Assembly (NCBI GenBank): GCA_022414725.1
Contig: CM039467.1
Coordinates: 17,430,011-17,494,010, forward strand
Reading direction: 5' to 3'
DNA length: 64,000 bases
Origin: Microglena sp. YARC
Taxonomy: Eukaryota > Chlorophyta > Chlorophyceae > Chlamydomonadales > Chlamydomonadaceae
Positions 19,665 through 30,039 of the stretch are shown here, piece after piece; position 1 is the first letter of the stretch; every line of letters starts with the position of its first letter. The translations under genes were made by a program, and so were the position numbers. Under the pieces are notes generated by a model. It was not told the DNA's origin. It worked only from the letters and a program-made list of their open reading frames with translations, and did not search any database.

Positions 19665-19945
19665 TTTGTAACACTTGGGCTTCTTTCTCACTGAAAGTCA
19701 TCGGAGTGCACTGGAACACTTGAGCTTATCACTGAAAGTCATCGGAGTGCATTGTAACACTTGAGCTTATCACTGTAACACTTGGGATTATCACTGGAAC
19801 ACTTGAGCTTATCACTGTAACACTTGAGCTTATCACTGGAACACTTGAGCTTATCACTGTAACACTTGAGCTTATCACTGGAACACTTGAGCTTATCACT
19901 GGAACACTTGGGATTATCACTGGAACACTTGGGATTATCACTTTT
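19665..19945. repeat. Minisatellite, about 20-bp unit, roughly 12 copies
   Basis: AACACTTGAGCTTATCACTG alternates with the AACACTTGGGATTATCACTG variant. Two units of the same type lie at 8402-8445. Its minus-strand ORF is only the translated repeat. Confidence 0.9.
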
Positions 19946-20028
19946 TTCCGATGTGTCTTCTAAAGCAGGCGTCTGCTCGACATCAATTATTTACTTTCCA
20001 GGATAATAAGTGAACAACGCATGTCGAG

Positions 20029-20660
20029 ATGAACAGCCTGATGTTGTTGGTGGCCAAGATACTGGGCGTAAAGTCAGAAGGTGCTGATAGTGACGTTTTC
20101 GCCCTCTTGGAGGGCGCGATGAATGTCATGGGAATTCACAACTTGCTCCCGCAGTCAGCCCGCCGTGTTGACATAGCTGAAGTTGCCACAGAGCTCCTTT
20201 CTGGCGATCAGATCCTCATTCGGACAGCGGGTAGCAAGCAGAGATTCCATCATGGAATCTTTGTTGGTCCCATTTCAGGAGTGCAGGGGGGTAAAAATCT
20301 CGTGGTTGATTGTTGGGGCTCACATGATGCTTGCAAACAAGAGGCCAAGATCCGGCTGCGTACATTGGGCGAATTCATGGCTGTCCCCGGCTGGCCTGAG
20401 CTTGCTGTAATGTGTTGGGATAACGACACACCAGAGCTTCGGGAGTTCTCGGCGGCACTGGCGTTGGGCTGCACAGGGATCTGCAAGATTGCTCTGGCCT
20501 CTATCACTTGCTGGGCCGCAACTGTGACCACTTTGCGACATGGTGCCGTACGCTCAGGTGGGATTCAGTTAAGTTGTCTCGAATTGCCGCTCAGGTGTAC
20601 CTGATGACACATGCGATGCCTTTTCATCCAACACAAAAAATCAAAGCCTGGTTTGTTTAA
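20029..20660 (+). CDS. LRAT-like protein B, one frameshift
   Basis: Starts MNSLMLLVAKILGVKSE; GDQILIRTA then the H-motif FHHGIFVG near residue 75. A one-base indel near 20500-20510 breaks the frame; in the next frame NCDHFATWCRTLRW provides the Cys motif, ending KIKAWFV at 20660. Paralogue of 11904-12506, with a longer N-terminal part. Same proposed role: Cys/His acyltransferase or lipase-like activity at membranes, inferred from the family. Confidence 0.7.
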
Positions 20661-20692
20661 AAATATTTTCATTTTGTTTTTGTTGTTGTTGG

Positions 20693-20760
20693 TTCACTAC
20701 AAATATTTTTTTGAGGAGTCTGAGGAAAGTTTGTAAGGTGTGCCCCACTTTATTTGAAAC
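20693..20760 (+). promoter_or_regulatory. Repeat block ending in an R1 motif
   Basis: TTCACTACAAATATTTTTTT and GAGGAGTCTGAGGAAAG occur inverted at 49075-49115. R1 follows at 20733-20760 (GGTGTGCCCCACTTTATT). The next long gene starts at 20896. Confidence 0.5.
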
Positions 20761-20895
20761 GCGGATGAGGCAACGAGGACCCCGCGCGCCAAATAGACTA
20801 CGTTTCGAAAAAAATTGAAACGATTTCTCCAGCACAACAACCAACAACAACTACAACACACGTAATCGCCAAATTCACTCACTGAAATACCCGAA

Positions 20896-21568
20896 ATGTC
20901 TGGATCCACAACAACCACCTCTAACGCCCGCTGCACTTGCGCCGGGACCAAGAAGGACGGTTTCCCATGTTCCCGGCCCGTAACTGACGGCGTTAAATAC
21001 TGCTACAACCACGTCAAGCAGGTGCCCTCCTTCAACGAGGAGTCCAATGCGTCTGAAGAGCCGATGACTACTACAGTCGAAGACTACGATGCGCTCCTGC
21101 GCGAGCTCGAGAACTGTCGGATCAAGAATCAGACACTTATCAAGCATAACGATGAGCTGAAGCTCATCTCCGAGACTACCATGCATGAGAATATCCTGCT
21201 GAAGAGTCAGCTAGTTCCAGAGTTGTCCCCGTACCACTTTGGACACGACCTGCTCACCAGCCTCAATCTGCCATTCTGCAATACGAAGTGCTGCATCGTC
21301 CTGCTCGATTCGTCCGGAGCTAGACAGTGCAAAAAAAAATCGCCAGGCCACTGGCCTGCTGTGCACCACGCACGCGTCATCACCAAAGCATGTAGCAGAA
21401 AAGGTCAACAAGGCCTACGCTACACGCTGTTTCGAGAGACACGCGAAGGTCATCAGCGCATCTCAGACACAGTCTGATTGCGTAACCGCGTACACATCTG
21501 CGTGCGATGACAACAAGTACAACTACTCTGCGGCTGCTGCTCCGGCGCCGTCGTCGTTCTCATCATAG
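20896..21568 (+). CDS. Zinc-binding C-C-C-H protein, one frameshift
   Basis: Starts MSGSTTTTSNARCTCAG. Two copies of a Cys/His pattern are seen: CTCAGTKKDGFPC followed by YCYNH (residues 13-39), and after an acidic coiled-coil linker a second set, SGARQC then, in the next frame, LLCTTHA. The indel lies in the A-run near 21335. The C-tail is Ala/Ser/Tyr-rich. Such GxxCxxxxxxxxxYCxxH modules occur in many giant-virus small proteins and probably bind zinc; the function is unknown. R1 at 20733-20760 may drive it. Confidence 0.6.
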
Positions 21569-21570
21569 TT

Positions 21571-21616
21571 CGTTCGTTCGTTCGTGCATACATACATACA
21601 TACATACATGCATGCA
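21571..21616. repeat. Tetranucleotide microsatellite (GTTC)n then (CATA)n
   Basis: GTTCGTTCGTTCGTGCATAC and further CATACATACATACATG units just after the zinc-protein stop. Confidence 0.9.
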
Positions 21617-21787
21617 CAAGCGAACCAATACTTTTTTTCTGCTTAACAAACCTGTGTTTTTTTGGGATGGTGGAGCGCGCCTCTTAAAAATCACGCTGCT
21701 TTGGAGTCCCGCATCATTATTTCTTTATTGGACATGCATGATACATAGATAAATATTAACCGGTATAAATAAGTGTAACCCCCACAG

Positions 21788-22397
21788 ATGCAGAGACAAA
21801 AGCGTGACTTGCTGGTCATCCCCAGTTACGCCACGCCTGGGTTGGATATCAGGACTCGATACGTGATGGAGAAAACAGGAGTGCTCCCCAGTGACCTGGG
21901 CAAGTACAGCACTGAGGGTTTTGCGATCGACGCAGCAGGGCTACGCCGCCAGTTAGGGCCGGGTTTCAGTTTTGAAACACTGGAGGGCGAGGTGTTGTCC
22001 AGCGCTGTATTGGACCACCTGAAGTGGTTGTTGTCCCACGAAACAGAGGTGGCTGTGTTGTTGTTCTGCGGCCATGGCATGTGTCAGGGGTCGCCGCAGC
22101 ACGGTAGTCTGGGGAGCATGTTTGATCAAGAGGTGGTTGTGACGTACGATGGGTTCGAGACGGTATTGGAGTGGGGCGCAAGTACGGATGACGCACGCTT
22201 TCCGGGGTGTGTTCGGGACGCCCGCTCTCCCGGTGGGTTCTTGTTGCATCACTAATGATGATGCGGGTTCTGAGTCTGAGTCTGATGTGGAGATTGTGTG
22301 GGGAACGTTTAAACAAAATTCAGGGAAACCTATCATTATACATCACGGTTGTTCTCATCATCAAGCAACCAACCTCAAACTGCTTTTCAATGGATGA
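21788..22397 (+). CDS. Caspase-like (C14 family) protein B, one frameshift
   Basis: Starts MQRQKRDLLVIPSYATPG. It aligns with protein A at 2911: DLLVIPSYA to ALFIFPSYY, SDLGKY to RDLKGY, LEGEVLSSAVLDHLKWLL to LEGTVCRRTVMDQLAWLL and VAVLLFCGHGMCQGS to VALLLFCGLGMNEGS. Here the catalytic His (CGHG) is kept. An indel near 22200 shifts to a frame that ends at 22397 (LKLLFNG); no clear catalytic-Cys loop is visible after it, so the protein may be truncated. Upstream is a TATA-like GGTATAAATAAG. Role as for copy A. Confidence 0.55.
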
Positions 22398-22419
22398 ACC
22401 ACCGTACCACATTAAACAA

Positions 22420-22765
22420 GTGGCGGAGCCCCTTTCACCTATTCCCCACAGCGGAGCGACCGGGGGCGACCGGAGGGGAGCCCCCACAAAGGAGTCCGCG
22501 AGGAACCGAGCGGGTGGGCAACCGGAGGGGAGCCCACAGTTTAACATCAACCAGCAGACACACTACTGATTTACGGAACGGAAATCACACACACACACAC
22601 GCGACGCCGCCGCCTCCATCTCGGACATGGACAGCATCAGCAAACTTGGTCTCTTCGCCTCATCATCATCGTGACCATCAGCAACGTCTCTTCCCCCCAG
22701 CGGAGCGACCGGGGGCGACCGGAGGGGAGCCCACAGTGGAACATCAACCAGCAGACACACTACTG
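22420..22765. repeat. Two R4 GC-rich repeat copies
   Basis: 22420-22565 matches 19489-19625 closely, including CATCAACCAGCAGACACAC; 22688-22765 is a shorter second copy. The area 22570-22690 is low-complexity. No gene. Confidence 0.85.
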
Positions 22766-23267
22766 GGTGCACAAGCAGACACACTAATGGGTGCACAAGC
22801 AAACACACGCACGTGAAGAAGAGTGATAGGCGAACGGAGGAAACATGTCGCTCGCACGCACGCACTTTATCAAGACACATAACACATACTCACACACGCG
22901 TCGCGGCGGATGCTGTCGAGATCATGCCCACCAAACACTCACTCTCACTCATTCTCACGCACGCACTCTATCAAGACACAAACGGTGGATTTCGCATCAT
23001 ACTCGGTGTCCATCCTGAGTAGAACGCCTGATGTTCGTAAACACAGAAGTTTTTAACACACCCAAGTCAGCGACCATTATTAACGCCAATTTTCTAACGG
23101 CGATGTCGTACATTTATTTCCATCTGATATATTTTTCATTTTACTGTTCCACCGACTGTAGGCACAGCGGGTCAGCTTCCATGTATTGTTTTTCTGATTA
23201 CCGATTACAGATTCCTTTGTATTCGAGTAAAAAATATGTGCATTGAAAGTACAAACCCCTATATAAA
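22766..23267. other. Spacer with a 100-bp repeat and a degenerate R2
   Basis: 22885-22990 (CACACGCGTCGCGGCGG to CACGCACGCACTCTATCAAG) recurs inverted at 46305-46415. 23135-23162 (TTTTTCATTTTACTGTTCC, CCGACTGTAGG) is a diverged R2 core; others are at 16338-16366 and 28439-28460. No gene. Confidence 0.6.
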
Positions 23268-25321
23268 ATGCTATTGTCTGAAATCTATGCGAAATCACAG
23301 TCGACATCAAACATCTTATATAGCGATAATGCACCTATTAAAGGAGTGCGATCGCGACCAGGTGTTCAAGAAGCACCATCAATGTCATTTGAACAAGATA
23401 CAGACGCAGGAATGTTCAATGCAACAAGTAATGTCTTAGGATTTGCTGCAGGAGCATATACTACGCTCATCGCATCATCTTCCAATTTACAAGCCAATAC
23501 GCAAATCACAACATCTTCAAATATCGTGCCTCTCAACGACAATGTCTCAGAATTAGGAACAGTAACAAAGAAGTTCGCAAAACTGTATGCAACAGATATA
23601 TATGGAACATCTGCTACATTTAACACACTCGGAGGAACGGCCATCTCAAGTATCGTCACTTCTATAAGTAGCAATGTCGCAGCCAGTTCTGCAGCGGTCA
23701 AATCAGCATACGATAGTGCCGTCTCAGCTTCCAATCAGACGTACGGCATCGGGTCCCTCGATAGCAATGGCGATATCCTTCTCAGTGGAAACTTGCGCAT
23801 CTCCGATTCTGCCAATATATACAAAGGTACAAATTTATATAACCATCGCAAAAGCAGGAAATGCCCATTTTCCCCAAGAATTCGAAAATAGGTGATTTCT
23901 CCATTATGATATCAGCGACAGGTAGCATTATCACCTGTGGACATAACGCCTTCGGCCAACTAGGAAATTACACGACATCAGATGTGACGACAACATTACA
24001 AACCATATCGAGTAATGGATCTCTGAATGGTAAAACGATCGTGGCCATTGCGTGCGGTCAATATCACACGCTTGCCCTGGACTCTACGGGACGCGTGCAC
24101 GCATGGGGAAGAAACACCGAAGGCCAGCTCGGAAATACTACTACCACTAATTCATCAGTCCCGATCGATGTCTCGAGTTTCGGATCTCTGAACGGTAAAA
24201 CGATAGTGGCCATTGCGTGCGGTCAATATCACACGCTTGCCCTGGACTCGACGGGACGAGTGCACGCATGGGGAAACGGTGACTCAGGTCGGCTCGGAAA
24301 TAATACTAACACTAATTCATCAGTCCCGAACGATGTCTCGAGCTTCGGATCTCTGAACGGTAAAAAGATCGTGGCCATTTCGGGCGGCAGCAATCACACG
24401 ATTGCCATGGACTCTACGGGACGTGTGCACGCATGGGGAAAAAACAATTGGGGCAATCTCGGAAATAATACTAACACTAATTCAAATGTGCCGATCGATG
24501 TATCGAGATTCGGATCTCTTGTCGGTAAAAAGATCGTGGCCATTGCGGGCGGCGAAAATTACACGATTGCCCTTGACTCTACGGGAAGCTTGCACGCATG
24601 GGGATACAACCAATACAGAAATCTCGGAAATAATTCTACCAATACTTCAATAGTCCCGCTCGATGTCTCGAGTTTCGGATCTCTTGTCGGTAAAACGATC
24701 GTGGCCATTTCGTGCGGCACCAATCACACGCTTGCCCTTGACTCTACGGGACGCGTGCACGCATGGGGAAGAAACATTAACGGACAGCTAGGAAATAATA
24801 TTAACATTAGTCGATCATCAGTCCCGCTAGATGTCTCGAGCTTCGGATCTCTGAACGGTAAAAAGATCGTGGCCATTTCGGGCGGCACCAATCACACACT
24901 TGCTCTTGACTCTACGGGACGCGTGCACGCATGGGGAAAAAACAATTGGGGCAATCTCGGAAATAATACTAACACTAATTCAAATGTGCCGATCTATGTC
25001 TCGAGATTCGGATCTCTTGTCGGTAAAAAGATCGTGGCCATTGCGGGCGGCGAAAATTACACGATTGCCCTTGACTCTACGGGAAGCTTGCACGCATGGG
25101 GATACAACCAATACAGAAATCTCGGAAATAATTCTACCAATACTTCAATAGTCCCGCTCGATGTCTCGAGTTTCGGATCTCTTGTCGGTAAAACGATCGT
25201 GGCCATTGCGTGCGGAGCATATCACACGCTTGCCCTGGACTCGACGGGACGCGTGCACGCATGGGGAAGAAACTACGAAGGCCAGATCGGAAATACTACT
25301 ACAGGCAGAACAGTAAAATGA
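23268..25321 (+). CDS. Fibre-like N-terminal domain plus RCC1 repeat domain, frameshifted
   Basis: First frame 23268-23891, second 23861-25321, joined near 23850. The N-terminal part has short beta repeats typical of virion fibre or tail proteins (MFNATSNVLGFAAGAYTT, SELGTVTKKFAKLYATDIYG, SSNVAASSAAVKSAYDSA). The second part is eight or nine RCC1-type repeats of about 52 residues (IVAIACGQYHTLALDSTG then VHAWGxNxxGQLGN), predicted to form a beta-propeller. RCC1 propellers mediate binding to proteins or chromatin; with a fibre-like head the product could be a surface adhesin, an inference. The units around 24402-24653 and 24900-25151 are almost identical as DNA, showing recent internal duplication. 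Confidence 0.8.
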
Positions 25322-25394
25322 AACATCCCAAAAAAACGGTATAAATGACCCGTCCAGCAAAGAAACCTCCTTTCATGACGCATTGCACATCAAC

Positions 25395-25680
25395 AAAGAC
25401 TCCGTGTTCTTTTGGGCCACGGTATTGGGGAAGAGGCGATCGCTTAAGTGCGGCTGGTCCTTCAATGGACACTCACGAAAGTACAGACAAAATAACGATA
25501 CGGAGTCTGCAGGATGGAGAGCCGTTATCTAAAAAAGAACCACGATATTCTCGTTAACATCATGCAATTTGTTGATTCAAAATCGTATTGGTGTTCCACT
25601 GCCCCGTGGGTTGCTAAGATTATACCGTAAGGTGTGCCGTACACGAGGCGGTTTCATTTTAGTATTCCGTCGACTGTACC
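25395..25680 (+). repeat. Long R2 repeat with F-box-like fragment
   Basis: Contains AAGAGGCGATCGCTTAAGTG, a fragment encoding NHDILVNIMQFVDSKSYW, and the R2 element (25628-25680). Matches 13407-13640 and 57709-57900 in the opposite orientation. Confidence 0.85.
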
Positions 25681-25690
25681 ACTTAATCAA

Positions 25691-26212
25691 ATGTCCCTGT
25701 TTAGCGTTCACAACCGGTCTCAAAATTTGTTCTTTAACTTCACAGGAAAACAGGAAGCGGAACAAGCGCGTGCACAAGCGGAGGCTCAGGCTCGTGCAGC
25801 ACAGGCAGCAACACAAGCGCGTTCACAAGCAGAGGCTCAGGCTCGTGCAGCACAGGCAGCAACACAAGCGCGTTCACAAGCAGAGGCTCAGGCTCGTGCA
25901 GCACAGGCAGCGGTACAAGCGCGTTCACAAGCAGAGGCTCAGGCTCGTGCAGCACAGGCAGCGGCACAAGCGCGTTCACAAGCAGAGGCTCAAGCTCGTG
26001 CAGCACAGGCAGCGGCACAAGCGCGTTCACAAGCAGAGGCTCAGGCTCGTGCATCACAGGCAGCGGCACAAACGCGTTCACAAGCAGAGGCTCAGGAACA
26101 CCCAATTGACGGGTTTCAAGCCCTAACGATCAGTTTCACTCCTGAATTTATGAGAGACTCTCTAATGAGTGTCTTAATGATACTTTGGACACTAAATGTC
26201 CCAACTGTGTAG
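25691..26212 (+). CDS. Ala/Gln/Arg repeat protein
   Basis: ATG at 25691 ([17 protein letters not shown]) lies 10 bases after the R2 element. Residues about 20-135 are seven copies of a 17-residue unit ([17 protein letters not shown]; 51 bp), forming a long charged helix or coiled coil. The tail from about 26100 ([15 protein letters not shown]) is antisense to the end of the MscS gene, so the stop at 26212 may not be the natural end; an indel after the repeat is possible. Confidence 0.55.
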   Translation: MSLFSVHNRSQNLFFNFTGKQEAEQARAQAEAQARAAQAATQARSQAEAQARAAQAATQARSQAEAQARAAQAAVQARSQAEAQARAAQAAAQARSQAEAQARAAQAAAQARSQAEAQARASQAAAQTRSQAEAQEHPIDGFQALTISFTPEFMRDSLMSVLMILWTLNVPTV

Positions 26213-26982
26213 TAATCATCAGCGGACAAAGGGTAGCGCACTTCGATGTTTGTACCCTTAGCCGTGACCTCGGAAACGTTGGTGCTGACCTTCGGCTCTT
26301 TGAGCACTAATGCGTGTTTCTGCACGTCAACCCTCAGGTTTTCAAGTGCCTTTGCAATGGAGACGTTCTTATTGGAGATGGTGACCACGTCGACAACGAT
26401 GGGTGTTTTGGATGTGGAGTGATTTTTCAACGCACTGCCGTACAGGACCCTGTTAGGAACGATAAATGATACCTCAGAATCGTCATCCAATAAGGTGGTG
26501 TAAAGTATATTGAATTTTTTTACCGTTCCGTTTACGCCGTCGCGTGAATCATCAAATACTTCTATGTAGTTACCCATACTGAAAGCGTTCGACATCATCA
26601 GCATGATCCCTGCAGACAGGTCGCTCAACGTCCCTTGCATTCCAATCCCCTATTGCCAGTAGCACTGCCCTAGGATGGTGATCACTGCTGCACCCTCTAT
26701 TCCAATGGACACAAATAGGATCGTTATGGCAATGCACATTATGATCCAATACATGAAGCTCTTCATAACATGTATAGCAGTAGACCGCTTGAGGCTCTCT
26801 GGTGTGTCTTTCTTGTTAGAGACCCTGGATATGACGTAGGCTACGGTCTTTGCGACGAAGTGCGATGCAACTATGTACACGATAGCCACTACACCCATGA
26901 TTACTGAGCGCATGGTCATAAGCGACGACAATCGACTACCAATGTTTGATGCTAATAAGGTTGCAGTCGGAAGAGTGGACAT
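26116..26982 (-). CDS. MscS-family mechanosensitive channel, frameshifted
   Basis: Frames 26982-26650 and 26640-26116 join through a G-run. Membrane segments: about residues 26-50 ([19 protein letters not shown]) and 70-100 ([20 protein letters not shown]), then the pore helix: GAAVITILG continues after the indels as [17 protein letters not shown], the hallmark of MscS TM3. After it comes the beta domain with [30 protein letters not shown]. MscS channels open under membrane tension to relieve osmotic stress. Two indels in neighbouring G-runs are needed to pass the frame, which favours consensus errors. A channel in a virus-like context is unusual. Confidence 0.85.
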
Positions 26983-27193
26983 TTTTGAGTATTTTCACTT
27001 ATTTTTACGTACATGTATTTTCCGAAGATTTGTACCACCCCCCAACCCAATGTAAAGTAAACTTGTCAAATGAATCAAATCGAATTCACCATGATACCCA
27101 TTTTCAATTACCGAACTGTACCGTTGTGTACCCCTGACCATCTGACCCACGTGTCTATTTTTTTTGTCAAGACACGGTCTCGTTGCGCAGAAG

Positions 27194-27661
27194 ATGCCAA
27201 GAAGTCGACGAAAATGTACCTCACTGCGCTGCCACTCCGTTCGATCGCAAGGAAGACGAATGACGTCGATAACCACCCAGAGCGCGCGCCGCCTTTTGGT
27301 ATCCATCAACGACTTCGTCACACAAGAGCTTATCTCTACACGGCGGCGTCTAAAACCTAATAGGGACTTCCCCCACCCCCACATTCTTCCCCAACTCATG
27401 CTACCCCCTCCATCACTCGCCTTGCATTCGGATCATGTCCCTCTGAATGTCGCCGAATACATGGCTGCAACAATGGGTCTGGATATCGTGATACTCGCGG
27501 CCCCCCTTTGCGACATTGCCAACAAGCCGCAATGCTCTAAAGACGCGCAGCACTGCACGGTCACTGTACAACTCACGCACCTCCAGCCAAGCAAGGACGA
27601 AGTGATGCTACAAATTGTCATGCGTGACTGGAGTCTGCGCGATTTGAAGAACCGACCATGA
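27194..27661 (+). CDS. Hypothetical protein, about 155 aa
   Basis: The frame is open from 27164; start MPRSRRKCTSLRCHS at 27194 is as likely. Arg-rich N-terminus, then a more ordered part (VAEYMAATMGLDIVILAA, VTVQLTHLQPSKDEVMLQIV). No family recognised. It is followed by a TATA-like TTATAAATAGAGG at about 27697 with a weak 69-codon frame behind it that I do not call. Confidence 0.4.
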   Translation: MPRSRRKCTSLRCHSVRSQGRRMTSITTQSARRLLVSINDFVTQELISTRRRLKPNRDFPHPHILPQLMLPPPSLALHSDHVPLNVAEYMAATMGLDIVILAAPLCDIANKPQCSKDAQHCTVTVQLTHLQPSKDEVMLQIVMRDWSLRDLKNRP

Positions 27662-27904
27662 AGAGAACGTCTCCCGGGAGGTCCCCTGCCACCTTTATAA
27701 ATAGAGGACGGAATGCACGAGAAGACCCTCCTCTATTCTCCTCTCCTAGCATGTGAACGGACAAACACCGCCCTGTCACTGTCTGCCCTGACTGATCCGG
27801 TAAAGAGAAGCATGCCAACGCGCGCCATATGTCCCGGCGACCACCCGGACATGGTGCGTCCTCCTCCTCCTCTGCTCCACTACACGGAGAATACCATCGA
27901 CCCT

Positions 27905-28409
27905 CTATCGTGGCGCGTATGAGATGCGGTCGCTCGTTATTGCTACCGTATTATTATCATTGAACGCCTCCGAAACGATGGCCCTCAGAGCGGCTACTAT
28001 GTCTGGGGTACCTGTTTGCGTCCGATGAGACTGGGCGCGCGATCCACGGACGCGAGCCAAGAACACTGGAACTGTCTGGCGCCAAGTATGAAGAGGCACT
28101 TATCTCCACTGGTCGAATTGCCAGCTGCCATTGTTTTCGCAAAAGAAGACGAGTTTGACTGGGGGTCGTTGAATCGCTCTCACATCCTCCATTAGAGACG
28201 AACAGAACTCGCGGTCCACGCACGGCGGGGGGTAGGAGCCTCCTTGAGAGTTCTTTGTATATTGTCTCCTCTTCCTGACGCGAACTGGGTGTAGAGAACC
28301 TTTCTTTGTTACGATATGTGTAACGACAACAACACCAATACACTATGCAACAATAAGCTAGTGCAAATATCAACATCGCTGCCGCTAGCACAGTCTGTAA
28401 AGATGACAT
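27905..28409 (-). CDS. Single-pass membrane protein, frameshifted
   Basis: Starts MSSLQTVLAAAMLIF; residues 7-27 form a hydrophobic helix (AMLIFALAYCCIVYWCCC) followed by a basic region, so a short N-terminal membrane anchor with the rest inside is likely. After about 28170 the coding frame is uncertain; the frame ending at 27905 (IVAALRAIVSEAFNDNNTV) looks protein-like. No family recognised. Confidence 0.45.
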
Positions 28410-28516
28410 GGTGTGGTGGTGGTAAGCGTAATATCATGTTTCATTTTATTGTTCCCCACTGAGGACTACAAAAAATCGCCCCAACAGTATGCAACAACGT
28501 CCAGTACAATTGCCTA

Positions 28517-29448
28517 ATGCGGAGACCATCATCAACATCAACATCAACTTCGACATCAACACAAGGTGCTGATACTCTAGTAATAAAGAAAGGACCAACA
28601 TCGGCAGCAACTAAGAAACACAATAGCAATAGCAATAGCAATAGCAATAGCAATAGCAACACTACCAAGAACCTTAAAACGACCACCAAATTGTGACTAT
28701 AAAGTCAGTTGCAATCCCTAACAAACCGCCAGTAACAAAATCTGCGAAGAAACCAGATGTTGGTTTAAGCAAGAGTAAGACTGCTACGACACTCAAAACA
28801 ACTGGTGCGAAGACAACAACGGAACGTTATAATGAAGGCACATTTCGTTCTTCTTCGACGCGTCGCGAACAGTACATTCCACTTACATCCTCTATAATCA
28901 CTGTCACGAAAAACAATGGTAAGACAAGCGTTTCAGAAAAAATGAGTAATCCGCAACCTAAGACAAAGCCCGCAACAACAACGTACAAGATGCTTACGTT
29001 ATCGTCTCCTGCTACTACGAGTACTACTTCTACTACTAAGTCTACAAAGAAACGTTCTTCGCCAAAGTCCCGTACCATCCAACAAGCTCCATCATCTAAC
29101 ATGGCCTTCCTGAATGCTTTTTCGGCTTTGACGACAACCGGTTCTAAAACTAGTAATAAACATGGTGGTCAATTATCGATGTCGAAGTATAGAAAGCAGC
29201 GTGGTGGTAATGAGACTGATTCTGGGGCATGTTCTACGACGTGCGTCGCATTTGGCGGTATCATAGACGCGCCTGTTATATCTTCTATGCAACATGGTAC
29301 GACTTGGGAGGGCAACATGCCTTCCTCGACTCCTGGTGAGAACCCTACACCTGTGACGGACGCCATCACACATAATGTGTTCCCCAACCATCCGTCGGAC
29401 ACAACTGCTGGACACAACTATTCGCACATCCTTCCGAATACCAGGTGA
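28517..29448 (+). CDS. Ser/Thr/Lys-rich low-complexity protein, one frameshift
   Basis: Starts MRRPSSTSTSTSTSTQG, contains an (Asn-Ser)6 run from AATAGC repeats (28619-28661), and passes by an indel near 28690 into the frame ending at 29448. Very basic, with many TTSTTSTTKST-type runs; the C-terminal third is more ordered, with Gly, His and Cys (GACSTTCVAFGGIIDAP). It could be a virion or DNA-associated protein, but that rests on composition alone. No family recognised. Confidence 0.55.
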
Positions 29449-29593
29449 TTGTTTTAAATGTTTTGTACTTCATTTTGTACATTATCCTGTGGTGTACAAC
29501 ACTTACACTCGTTGCTGAAAGCATGAGTGGCGACGGAGGGCAGTACTTGTTTCCGGGGTGATCGTCCCTGACTGCGTTGTTGTTCCCGATCCA

Positions 29594-29830
29594 TTATGAT
29601 GTGGTGACGGGAGCCAGTAGCATTTTGTTGTTGTTGTTGCATTTTTTTGGAGGTTCACAAACCAACCAATATAGATCCCATGAAAATAAAATTATGGAAA
29701 AGATGAAAATAAACCAGTCCTTATATTTATGAGATTTGTATAAAAGAATTGGGGATATGATAAATACGGCGATAATTCTGCCTGGCTGGTCGGTATTTAT
29801 TTGTTTTTGAAAAAAATTATACGGTTCCAT
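29594..29830 (-). CDS. Small two-helix membrane protein
   Basis: 78 aa. Helix 1 IIAVFIISPILLYKSHKYKD and helix 2 WFIFIFSIILFSWDLYWLV with a short basic loop, N-terminus MEPYNFFQKQ. The pattern PILLYK...KD...WDLYWL is one I associate with a small membrane protein of giant viruses. Function unknown, probably in the internal or replication membrane. The Asn-rich tail after CEPPKK comes from a repeat of the codon AAC. Confidence 0.65.
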   Translation of the reverse strand: MEPYNFFQKQINTDQPGRIIAVFIISPILLYKSHKYKDWFIFIFSIILFSWDLYWLVCEPPKKCNNNNKMLLAPVTTS

Positions 29831-29971
29831 GTATTTTTTAAATTTTATTGTTATATATTTTTTGGGTGGCTATCCGCAGTACAGCAGAGGAGGGCTGAGC
29901 GCTTGATTGTGGATGGGGATGCTACACTCACTTAATCATGTTCATGGGTGAAACACGATATTAGGTTACAC

Positions 29972-30022
29972 GTAAGGGTGCCGTACACGAAGCGGTTTCA
30001 TTTTAGTATTCCGTTGACTGTA
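29972..30022 (+). repeat. R2 element
   Basis: GGGTGCCGTACACGAAGCGG then TTTCATTTTAGTATTCCG, followed by TATCAAATGTCC; the same AATCAAATGTCC follows the R2 copy at 25628-25680. Confidence 0.85.
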
Positions 30023-30039
30023 TCAAATGTCCTATAAAG

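Noticed and set aside
19729..19941. Minus-strand Ser/Val/Ile repeat ORF
   Set aside because: Translation of the 20-bp minisatellite.
25740..26105. Minus-strand ORF of Pro/Leu/Val repeats
   Set aside because: Antisense shadow of the 51-bp Ala/Gln repeat coding on the plus strand.
27713..27922. 69-codon ORF after a TATA-like sequence
   Set aside because: The ATG is too close to the TATA-like sequence and the translation looks like random sequence.
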